A stretch of 36,126 nucleotides of DNA, taken from Bacteroidaceae bacterium. Its GTDB lineage: Bacteria; Bacteroidota; Bacteroidia; Bacteroidales; Bacteroidaceae. Made by a program: the position numbers and the translations under genes. Numbering within the stretch: position 1 is the first letter of the stretch; each line of letters begins with the position of its first letter. The DNA lies in NCBI GenBank assembly GCA_017529865.1, contig JAFXNA010000025.1, positions 1 through 36,126 on the forward strand, in the 5' to 3' direction. Under the pieces are notes generated by a model. The model was not told where the DNA came from. It worked only from the letters and a program-made list of their open reading frames with translations, and searched no databases. Shown here one piece after another: positions 16,358-22,416 of the stretch.

Positions 16358-17790
16358 CATCAACGAAAGACATACGCATTGCCGACTACAGCTACGAACT
16401 GCCCGACCATCGCATCGCCAAGTTCCCGCTGGCCGAGCGCGACGCAAGCAAGCTGCTTATATATAATAAAGGTGTGGTGACAGAGGACACGTTCCGCAAC
16501 CTGCCGCAGTACCTCCCCAAGGGGGCACTGATGGTGTTCAACAACACGAAGGTGATCCAGGCCCGCCTGCACTTCCAGAAGGAGACGGGCGCCACCATCG
16601 AGGTGTTCTGCATGGAACCCTTCGCACCGGCCGAGTACCAGCAGAACTTCGCGCAGACGGGTTCGGTGGAATGGCTATGCATGATTGGGAACCTGAAGCG
16701 ATGGAAGGAAGGAAGGCTCTCGAAGACCATCGAAGTCAGCCCCTCCTCCAACTCCCCCCGAGGGGGGAGGGAGCAGATACTCCTGACGGCAGAAAGACTG
16801 CCCTATGAATCGAAGAGCGGCATGGTGAGAGTGAGGTTCAGTTGGGTAAGAAGCCCCTCTCCCAACCTCCCCCGAGGGGGAGGTGACTCCAGAAGCTCCC
16901 ATCTCTCCCCCTCGGGGGAGATGTCCGCAGGACAGAGAGGGGCTTCTTTAGCCTTCTCCGAAATCCTCGAGGCCGTGGGCGAACTCCCTATCCCACCCTA
17001 CCTGAACCGTGAGACGCAGGAGAGCGACAAGCGCACCTACCAAACCGTCTACTCGAAGATCAAAGGCTCGGTGGCAGCCCCGACGGCTGGACTGCACTTC
17101 ACCGAGCGCGTGCTTGCCGACATCGACGCGGCGGGCATCGACCGCGAGGAACTGACCCTCCACGTGGGTGCCGGCACGTTCAAGCCCGTGAAGAGCGAGG
17201 ATATCGGCCACCACGAGATGCACAGCGAATACATCGTGGTACGTCGGCAGACCATCGAGAAGCTCATCGAGCATGGCGGCCACGCCATCGCCGTCGGCAC
17301 CACGTCGGTCCGCACTCTCGAGAGCCTCTACTATATCGGGCTGAAGATTCTGCGCAACCCCGACATCACCGAGGAAGAGTTGCACGTGGGGCAATGGGAG
17401 CCGTATACAGACCCTCCCCCTGCACCCCTCACTGTAAGGGCGGGGAGTGGTTACTCCGCTGATGGTTCCTCCAATAACAACAGCAATCATTCTACTCCCC
17501 TCCCTCGCAGGGAGGGGAATGAGGGTGGGTCCGTTCTCCAAGCCATCCTCTCCTGGCTCGACCGCAACAACCTCAGTGCCTTGCACACCACCACGCAAAT
17601 TATCATCGCCCCCGGGTATGAGTACAAGATCGTGCGGTGCATGGTGACCAACTTCCACCAGCCGCAGAGCACCCTGCTCCTGCTCGTCTCCGCCTTCGTC
17701 CATGGCGACTGGCGCCGCATATACGACTACGCCCTCGCCCACGACTTCCGCTTCCTCAGCTACGGCGACAGCAGCCTGCTGATACCATAG
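16354..17790 (+). CDS. queA: S-adenosylmethionine:tRNA ribosyltransferase-isomerase with three in-frame repeat insertions
   Basis: QueA transfers and isomerises the ribosyl part of AdoMet onto preQ1-tRNA to give epoxyqueuosine. Core segments are clear: NYSYELPDHRIAKFPL-like start, LPIPPYLNRE, AAPTAGLHFT, HVGAGTFKPV, and the C-terminal MVTNFHQPQSTLLLLVSAF. At 478 residues it is about 130 longer than the usual 340-360. The excess maps to three stretches of palindromic-repeat DNA: a short one near residue 130, VRSPSPNLPRGGG... at about 165-199, and TDPPPAPLTVRAG... at about 351-392. The frame is kept throughout. It starts inside the birA stop (ATGA). Confidence 0.94.
   Translation: MTSTKDIRIADYSYELPDHRIAKFPLAERDASKLLIYNKGVVTEDTFRNLPQYLPKGALMVFNNTKVIQARLHFQKETGATIEVFCMEPFAPAEYQQNFAQTGSVEWLCMIGNLKRWKEGRLSKTIEVSPSSNSPRGGREQILLTAERLPYESKSGMVRVRFSWVRSPSPNLPRGGGDSRSSHLSPSGEMSAGQRGASLAFSEILEAVGELPIPPYLNRETQESDKRTYQTVYSKIKGSVAAPTAGLHFTERVLADIDAAGIDREELTLHVGAGTFKPVKSEDIGHHEMHSEYIVVRRQTIEKLIEHGGHAIAVGTTSVRTLESLYYIGLKILRNPDITEEELHVGQWEPYTDPPPAPLTVRAGSGYSADGSSNNNSNHSTPLPRREGNEGGSVLQAILSWLDRNNLSALHTTTQIIIAPGYEYKIVRCMVTNFHQPQSTLLLLVSAFVHGDWRRIYDYALAHDFRFLSYGDSSLLIP
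16737..16774 (+). repeat. GC-rich palindromic repeat, single-arm copy inside queA
   Basis: CAGCCCCTCCTCCAA leads into the palindrome CTCCCCCCGAGGGGGGAG (16752-16769). It contributes roughly ten residues (SPSSNSPRGG) between TIEV and REQILLTAERL. Confidence 0.7.
16848..16948 (+). repeat. Complete GC-rich palindromic repeat (REPIN-like) inside queA, with 14-bp perfect terminal inverted repeats
   Basis: AAGAAGCCCCTCTC (16848-16861) and GAGAGGGGCTTCTT (16935-16948) are exact inverse complements. Between them are two internal hairpins, CCTCCCCCGAGGGGGAGG (16866-16883) and CTCCCCCTCGGGGGAG (16905-16920). The whole is 101 bp and is read in frame. Confidence 0.88.
17411..17533 (+). repeat. GC-rich palindromic repeat, third copy inside queA
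   Basis: ACCCTCCCC...ACCCCTCACT on the left and AATGAGGGTGGGT on the right form imperfect ends, with a CCCCTCCCT-CGC-AGGGAGGGG hairpin near 17498-17518. It encodes about 41 residues (from DPPPAPLTVRAG to REGNEGGS) before LQAILSWLDR. Exact ends are uncertain. Confidence 0.7.
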
Positions 17791-17831
17791 GCTCTCCGAA
17801 GATATAAATGATGCTATCAGGACAACACCAA

Positions 17832-18134
17832 AATAATCTCATCAAACAATAAGATTATTTCCGACTCGTCTGGAATATTCTTGCACAAAGAACAGATGAT
17901 TTCCGGCTCAACCGGAATATTCTTGCACAAAAGAAAGATGATTTCCGACTCGTCCGGAATATTCTTGCACGAAGAACAGATGATTTCCGACTCAACCGGA
18001 ATATTCTTATACAAAGAACAGATGATTTCCGACAGAAAAGGAAATCATCTTACAATACGATAAGAATATTCTGCTCTAAGGTGAAATAATCTCACTAAGC
18101 GAAAAGACGATTTCTGACATGAAGAAAATCGTCT
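17832..18134. repeat. 42-bp tandem repeat array with nested inverted repeats
   Basis: Units begin at ATTTCCG at 17857, 17899, 17941, 17983 and 18025, an exact 42-bp period (four full copies plus a diverged fifth). Each full unit holds TTCCG-n-CGGAA-type inverted repeats and GAATATTC. The central bases alternate CTCGT, CTCAA, CTCGT, CTCAA, suggesting an 84-bp higher-order unit. Flanking hairpins use related words: AATAATCT/AGATTATT (17832-17859), GATGATTTCC/GGAAATCATC (18021-18049) and AGACGATTT/AAATCGTCT (18105-18134). This fills the 430-bp gap between queA and the AraC-like gene. Confidence 0.88.
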
Positions 18135-18139
18135 AATTG

Positions 18140-18171
18140 TTTGGTGAGATGATTTCTTTTTCGTATCTTTG
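18140..18171 (+). promoter_or_regulatory. Promoter of the AraC-like gene
   Basis: TTTG (18140-18143), 20 bases, then TATCTTTG (18164-18171): a textbook Bacteroidetes promoter, leaving a leader of roughly 45 bases before the ATG at 18221. Confidence 0.85.
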
Positions 18172-18220
18172 CAGCGAAAATCATCATAACAGCATCATAA
18201 ACCACTAAAACCGAAGGAAA

Positions 18221-18796
18221 ATGGGAGGATACAAGTATGGCGAAGCATGGAAGCATCGCAACAACAGATACTGGATAAGTAAATATAATACTCGGGAACA
18301 ATATCTTCCGCGCAAGGCGAAGTTCGAACCGCAATTCACCGTTGAGCAATTCTGGCGAAGTCCACTCAAAGCGAAACGCCGCTATGCCACGGACGGCGAA
18401 CGAACATGGGTAGAATGGGACCCGCTACCTGTGAAGGAGCCGTTGAAGACGGGCATAAAGATATTCGACGAGTGGGTAGACTATGTGGCAGAGGGGCACC
18501 CCAACTCTAAAAAGTTTTGCGAACGCTACGGACTGGAAACGTCCGACATCAACTCAATGGTCTTCATCCTGACGGGACATTCCACCACATCGTTTGCCAT
18601 GGCATACAAACTGCTGACGCTCGATGTCCTGCTGCGCTACACAGACCTTTCGTGCAAGGAACTGGCCCGACAAACGGGTATCGGCTCAACGAACAACCTG
18701 TTCATCATGTCGAAGACCGCATGGGGTGTCGCCCCGATTACGCGCCGCAAAGCGATTCAGAAGCCTGGCGACGTTGGGCGCTATAAGTTCCAATAA
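18221..18796 (+). CDS. Orphan protein with a C-terminal AraC-like helix-turn-helix
   Basis: The 191-residue protein ends in a segment (about 139-180) that follows the AraC DNA-binding pattern: LSCKELARQTGIGSTNNLF, then K...WG..P...R. The N-terminal 90 residues are basic and aromatic-rich (WKHRNNRYW, EQFWRSPLKAKRRY) and unfamiliar; no ligand-binding cupin or receiver domain is seen. It stands alone behind its own consensus promoter and the 42-bp repeat array, so it could act on that array. DNA binding is inferred from the HTH pattern only. Confidence 0.7.
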   Translation: MGGYKYGEAWKHRNNRYWISKYNTREQYLPRKAKFEPQFTVEQFWRSPLKAKRRYATDGERTWVEWDPLPVKEPLKTGIKIFDEWVDYVAEGHPNSKKFCERYGLETSDINSMVFILTGHSTTSFAMAYKLLTLDVLLRYTDLSCKELARQTGIGSTNNLFIMSKTAWGVAPITRRKAIQKPGDVGRYKFQ

Positions 18797-18827
18797 AAAC
18801 ACGGCGAGAGCCGAAGCCCTCGCCGTG
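18795..18827 (-). terminator. UUCG-tetraloop terminator of the sigma/anti-sigma operon
   Basis: Read on the minus strand, CACGGCGAGGGC-TTCG-GCTCTCGCCGTG forms a stem of about 12 bp with a UUCG tetraloop, followed by TTTTTATTG. The 22-bp core is identical to those at 21463 and 22365. Confidence 0.88.
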
Positions 18828-18994
18828 AAATGAGATAAATAAGAAAAGCTTCCAATAATTATAATAAAGTGTGATAGATTAGCCCCACCACGTCATCACG
18901 ACGTAGCGGGGTCGATTGCCTATAGGTCTTTTGAACAAAAAATTACTTTTGTCTATTAACTAATGTTATTACTTAATACCAATAACTAATAATC

Positions 18995-20032
18995 CTATTT
19001 CTTCTCCAATTTCTTAGCTCCGAGCATCAGTAGGTCGTGTATGTACTGATATTGGTCGTTATCGAAATGCTTACCCACGTCCATCAATCTAGTAGCACTG
19101 ATGTGGCGCTCATCGTCATCGAGTTGGTCGGCGTTCTTGCAGAGGTCGAGGATGATGCCGGCGGCTACGACCATATCTTCCATCGATTTCTTGTTCACCT
19201 TGTCCATCATCTGCTGGGTGAGCAGTCCGAAGAAGCGATGCCAGTCGCTGTTGCTGAGGTGCTTCACGTTGTTCATAGCCTTATTCATCCACGAAGCCAT
19301 GTCGCCATCGACGGGGATGTCCTTGGGTGTGGTGTTGAAGGTGAAGTTTGGATTAAAGGTTATCTGATCAACATCCACCGCAAGACAGGTATCGACACCT
19401 AACTCAGCTAACTGTCTCCGTATGATGTCACCGCTTGGGTAGGATGTCGTGCGGACATTATTGCCGAACAGCATTGACTCGGGCTTGCGACCGTAGACAT
19501 AAACAAGTTGAGCCTTATAGAGATTGGGTTCTTCGTCGGTCTTATACCACTCGGCGGCACAGCAAGTGCGATAGCCGGGATGTTCCTTGTCCTCAAAGTT
19601 AAGCAGGCGGTAGCAGCTGTTGTAGTGCAAGGCACCGATGAGGATTGACTCGGCTCCTTCTCGCCAAATATTTATAGGATGCCCACGCAGGCCAAGGTCG
19701 TGGACTGTAGCCGAGTCCATTTCGACGCCTTCAAAACCTTCCTCAATAATAACCGACGAGGCTTTCTTACTTTCATCGGCAAAGGCTTTCTTCAGTTTGT
19801 CGAATACTGTACGGTAAGGACTCTGCCCTTTCACATAGATGGTGACGATGCTGCTTTCGATGGTGATGCCATTTGAATCGATGCTGTTTGACGTACTCTG
19901 CTGTCCAACTACGGACACGCCGGGGATGCCAAAAACATCGTCAAAAGCCTCCTTGATTTTCTTCTGTGCCGAGGCGGTTGGCACGATGGCCATCATGGCG
20001 ATGGCGGCGATGATGAAGTTTCTTGCTTTCAT
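18995..20032 (-). CDS. Exported protein of unknown function, third gene of the ECF sigma operon
   Basis: The 345-residue protein has a clear signal peptide (MKARNFIIAAIAMMAIVPTASAQ), so it is periplasmic or outer-membrane attached. No known domain is recognised. The mature part opens with KKIKEAFDDVFGIPGVSVV, loosely like DUF4252 proteins often encoded beside ECF sigma factors in this phylum, but the rest is longer and differs. It lies 33 bp after the anti-sigma-like gene, so it is probably the output or sensor of the same regulon. Confidence 0.75.
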   Translation of the reverse strand: MKARNFIIAAIAMMAIVPTASAQKKIKEAFDDVFGIPGVSVVGQQSTSNSIDSNGITIESSIVTIYVKGQSPYRTVFDKLKKAFADESKKASSVIIEEGFEGVEMDSATVHDLGLRGHPINIWREGAESILIGALHYNSCYRLLNFEDKEHPGYRTCCAAEWYKTDEEPNLYKAQLVYVYGRKPESMLFGNNVRTTSYPSGDIIRRQLAELGVDTCLAVDVDQITFNPNFTFNTTPKDIPVDGDMASWMNKAMNNVKHLSNSDWHRFFGLLTQQMMDKVNKKSMEDMVVAAGIILDLCKNADQLDDDERHISATRLMDVGKHFDNDQYQYIHDLLMLGAKKLEKK

Positions 20033-20065
20033 TGTGATTATGAATTAATAAATATATATTATAAC

Positions 20066-20695
20066 TTAAAGCTCGATGATTCGGTTCGTATCGATTACTT
20101 CGTAGTCGCCCATCTCGTTGGTCACAAGAACGGTGGTGGCTGGCTGGGGCGTGGCGCGGAAGGTAGCTTCAATGACCATGTTGCGCATCTCCTGTTCCTC
20201 GCGCTGGAGGGTGGACTCGCAGTCGGCAAGGATGCGGATGGCACGTTTAATGTTCTCAGGATTTTGCCAGATTTCGTTACCGAGCGTGTCGGGGATTTCC
20301 CTTGGTGATGAGCGTTTACGAGATTGGTGATGACTGTTAACGTGACTGGTGCTGACCGATTGAACGGTTGGTACTGGTTGATTATCAATTTGATGGTCAT
20401 CGATTTCAATTTGGGGGTTAACGATTGGTAAATCGGTGGTCATCGATTTATCAGCAGTTGCGGTCTGCTTGGGTGACTGTTCGTGTGAGATGTTCAATAT
20501 CAGCAACAATAATATGCAGGCGGCGACTGCTCCGACAACCGAATATAGCCAGAGATGTCGATGCTTAGGCCGCTCAATGTGCTGCATCAGTCGGTCGTTG
20601 AAGTCGTCCGAGAGTTTCATCCTTTCGGCGTCTTTGTACTTGCGCTTCAAAGCGATGCGCAGACCGCGGTCGTTGTATTTCTCACTTGTTTTCAT
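20066..20695 (-). CDS. Probable membrane anti-sigma factor
   Basis: From the ATG at 20695 the protein has 209 residues: a charged cytoplasmic N-terminus of about 47 residues, one membrane helix at about 48-68 (WLYSVVGAVAACILLLLILNI), and a polar extracytoplasmic part. This is the architecture of an anti-sigma factor, though no zinc-binding HxxxCxxC motif is present. A frame could begin at TTG 20704. The ATG overlaps the 3' end of the sigma gene by 14 bp, implying translational coupling. Assignment comes mainly from context and topology. Confidence 0.7.
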   Translation of the reverse strand: MKTSEKYNDRGLRIALKRKYKDAERMKLSDDFNDRLMQHIERPKHRHLWLYSVVGAVAACILLLLILNISHEQSPKQTATADKSMTTDLPIVNPQIEIDDHQIDNQPVPTVQSVSTSHVNSHHQSRKRSSPREIPDTLGNEIWQNPENIKRAIRILADCESTLQREEQEMRNMVIEATFRATPQPATTVLVTNEMGDYEVIDTNRIIEL

Positions 20696-21284
20696 TGCTT
20701 TCAAGGCTTTTAATGGTGATGGCTAAACGTTTGCGTATCCATTGCAACCGCGAACGAAGATAACCCTCGGGATGGTCCGTGATGGAGGCGATGTCGCGTA
20801 TCGAGCGGTCGTCAAAGTAATAGAGACTGAGCAGCATCTGGTCGTCGGGCTTCAACATCTCGATGGCTCGTTCCATAAAGGAGAGGCGGTCGGTGTCGTC
20901 CAGCAGGGCATCGGTCTCGTCGTCGGGGATGCTGTCAAGCCACTGCTGCTCCATGTCGACGGTTCTAACATGCCTGTGATGCTGTCGGTAATGCTTCAGT
21001 GCCGTGTGGTAGGCGATGCGCATAAGCCATGTTTGGAACGTGGCCTGACGGCTATCGAATCTGCTGAGACACTTATAAGCTTCAATCAGCACATCCTGCG
21101 TCACCTCCTCGGCTTCTTCGGGCGAAGGAATCAGACGAGCTACCATCTGCAGCACCTGCTCGGCATAACGGCCTGCAAGCTGACGGAACAGTGCCGTCTG
21201 TCCGTCGAGAATGCGGCGTATGAGCACCGTCTCGTCGTGCATAGCAGTCGATGTATTGCCTGTCTGTCGTTCCATTCGCTTCAT
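20682..21284 (-). CDS. ECF-family RNA polymerase sigma factor
   Basis: The 200-residue protein has sigma region 2 (EEAEEVTQDVLIEAYKCL, then TFQTWLMRIAYHTALKHYR) and region 4 (MLLSLYYFDDRSIRDIASI, then EGYLRSRLQWIRKRL). There is no region 1 or 3, as in group IV sigma factors. It begins an operon with the membrane anti-sigma-like gene and an exported protein. A 12-bp perfect inverted repeat lies about 95 bases upstream of its start. Confidence 0.93.
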   Translation of the reverse strand: MKRMERQTGNTSTAMHDETVLIRRILDGQTALFRQLAGRYAEQVLQMVARLIPSPEEAEEVTQDVLIEAYKCLSRFDSRQATFQTWLMRIAYHTALKHYRQHHRHVRTVDMEQQWLDSIPDDETDALLDDTDRLSFMERAIEMLKPDDQMLLSLYYFDDRSIRDIASITDHPEGYLRSRLQWIRKRLAITIKSLESNENK

Positions 21285-21378
21285 GTTCTCTACCTATATA
21301 TTACCAATTTCCGTGGAAATGTATAATCTAAAGAACGATAATTTTCGAAAAACATTGCATGTTAGCCAAAGAAATCGG

Positions 21379-21410
21379 TCGGCACATTTATCAAAACCTA
21401 AATGTGCCGA
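21379..21410. promoter_or_regulatory. 12-bp perfect inverted repeat upstream of the ECF sigma gene
   Basis: TCGGCACATTTA (21379-21390) and TAAATGTGCCGA (21399-21410) are exact inverse complements around an 8-nt loop. There is no proper T run on either side, so an operator or leader structure is as likely as a terminator. The rest of the gap (21285-21454) shows no gene. Confidence 0.6.
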
Positions 21411-21454
21411 TCTGTTTCAGTAAGAGACATTCCCCTGCTATCCCGATAATTACC

Positions 21455-21484
21455 AAAAACAAGGCGAGAGCCGAAGCCCTCGCC
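21455..21484 (-). terminator. UUCG-tetraloop terminator of the LRR lipoprotein gene
   Basis: Minus-strand GGCGAGGGC-TTCG-GCTCTCGCC followed by TTGTTTTTGG, 24 bp after the stop of the LRR gene. Core identical to the copies at 18803 and 22365. Confidence 0.85.
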
Positions 21485-21507
21485 GAGATTGTATCGCTAT
21501 TTATAAG

Positions 21508-22266
21508 CTATTCCACTCTTTCTCCTGCATAATCTAACCAGTCATTGCCCTCACTGTATAAGACTTTCCATCCCTTTGCCTTGGCTGCTTCCACATTCGA
21601 GACGGACATCAAGTTCCTCTCGTTCGGTCTGTAAATGGCATAGAGACATCCGTGAGCCACATGCTCAGGTTTATTCAGACGCTTGATTGTCAAGCCCATA
21701 TCCGAACCCCTGATTTGGTTTGAATAGAAATATAGCTCTGACAGCTCCTTGTTCTGCGACAAATCGAGCGAAGTCAGCCGATTTGTATGGCAGCTTAAAA
21801 TCTCCAACTGTAGATTCTGAGACACATTGAGTACTTCTAATTTGTTGTTGCCGCACCACAGTTGTTTCAACTTGGTATTCGCTGACACATCGAGCGAAGG
21901 AAGTTGACTATTCCAGCACCGAAGGATGGTGAGATTCGGGTTATCAGGAAACTTAAGCCCAATCAGCTGGTTCCCGTTGCAGTTCAGTTCCACTAACGCC
22001 TTGAAGGCCTCGATACCTTGCAGGCTTTTGATGCCCATATTGCTGACATCGATGCTTGTCACATTTGCGATTTCTTCCTCCGTCAGCACACTGTCCTTTC
22101 CGAACGGCTGACTCATCAGCCACTCTCGGAACTTCGCATCAGGAAAGTTACGCTCGTTAATCGCACCCGGCTTGTTTATGACCAAATCATCATCGTCATC
22201 GCCACATGCAGTGAAGCCCATCGTGAGCACAGCAGCCATCATTAGGAATATCAGTTTCTGTTTCAT
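21508..22266 (-). CDS. Leucine-rich-repeat surface lipoprotein
   Basis: From the ATG at 22266 (252 residues) the signal peptide ends in a lipobox with Cys21 (GFTAC-G), followed by an Asp-run linker typical of exported Bacteroidetes lipoproteins. Residues about 80-185 hold five LRR units of about 21 residues with a recurring cysteine or aromatic (LxLNCNGNQL, LRCWNSQL, LWCGNNKL, LSCHTNRL, LYFYSNQI), the pattern of internalin J-like cysteine-type LRRs. A non-repeat end (WKVLYSEGNDWLDYAG) follows. Likely a binding or adhesion protein. The TTG at 22299 lies inside the promoter and is not the start. Confidence 0.88.
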   Translation of the reverse strand: MKQKLIFLMMAAVLTMGFTACGDDDDDLVINKPGAINERNFPDAKFREWLMSQPFGKDSVLTEEEIANVTSIDVSNMGIKSLQGIEAFKALVELNCNGNQLIGLKFPDNPNLTILRCWNSQLPSLDVSANTKLKQLWCGNNKLEVLNVSQNLQLEILSCHTNRLTSLDLSQNKELSELYFYSNQIRGSDMGLTIKRLNKPEHVAHGCLYAIYRPNERNLMSVSNVEAAKAKGWKVLYSEGNDWLDYAGERVE

Positions 22267-22296
22267 ATGCGTATAGGTTATGTATGTATTTGACGG

Positions 22297-22328
22297 CAAA
22301 GATACAACATATCCCTGAAACCGCCAAA
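22297..22328 (-). promoter_or_regulatory. Promoter of the LRR lipoprotein gene
   Basis: On the minus strand TTTG (22325-22328), 20 bases, then TATCTTTG (22297-22304), about 30 bases before the ATG at 22266. Confidence 0.85.
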
Positions 22329-22358
22329 CATTTCCCCATCTTTTTCGCCCTCCTACCC

Positions 22359-22386
22359 AAAAAAGGCGAGAGCCGAAGCCCTCGCC
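22359..22386 (-). terminator. UUCG-tetraloop terminator of the GH2 gene
   Basis: Minus-strand GGCGAGGGC-TTCG-GCTCTCGCC followed by TTTTTTGGG, 30 bp after the GH2 stop. Third identical 22-bp core. Confidence 0.88.
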
Positions 22387-22416
22387 TATCTCCTTACTCC
22401 TTATTATATATACAGA

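Noticed and set aside
16948..17742. Minus-strand ORF opposite the 3' half of queA
   Set aside because: Shadow of queA; no recognisable domain or promoter.
16354..17790. queA as a frameshifted pseudogene because of its excess length
   Set aside because: The frame is continuous and all core motifs are in order; the excess is explained by three in-frame repeat copies.
17832..18063. 42-bp repeats as a CRISPR array
   Set aside because: The units are contiguous with no unique spacers between conserved repeats, and no cas genes are present. It is a tandem repeat.
17817..18063. Short ORFs on both strands through the 42-bp array giving periodic 14-residue peptides
   Set aside because: 42 is a multiple of three, so any stop-free frame repeats on both strands. 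No promoter or start context supports translation.
18883..18911. Imperfect inverted repeat CCCCACCACGTC/GACGTAGCGGGG between the exported protein gene and its terminator
   Set aside because: Two mismatches in the stem and no T run; the UUCG hairpin downstream explains termination better.
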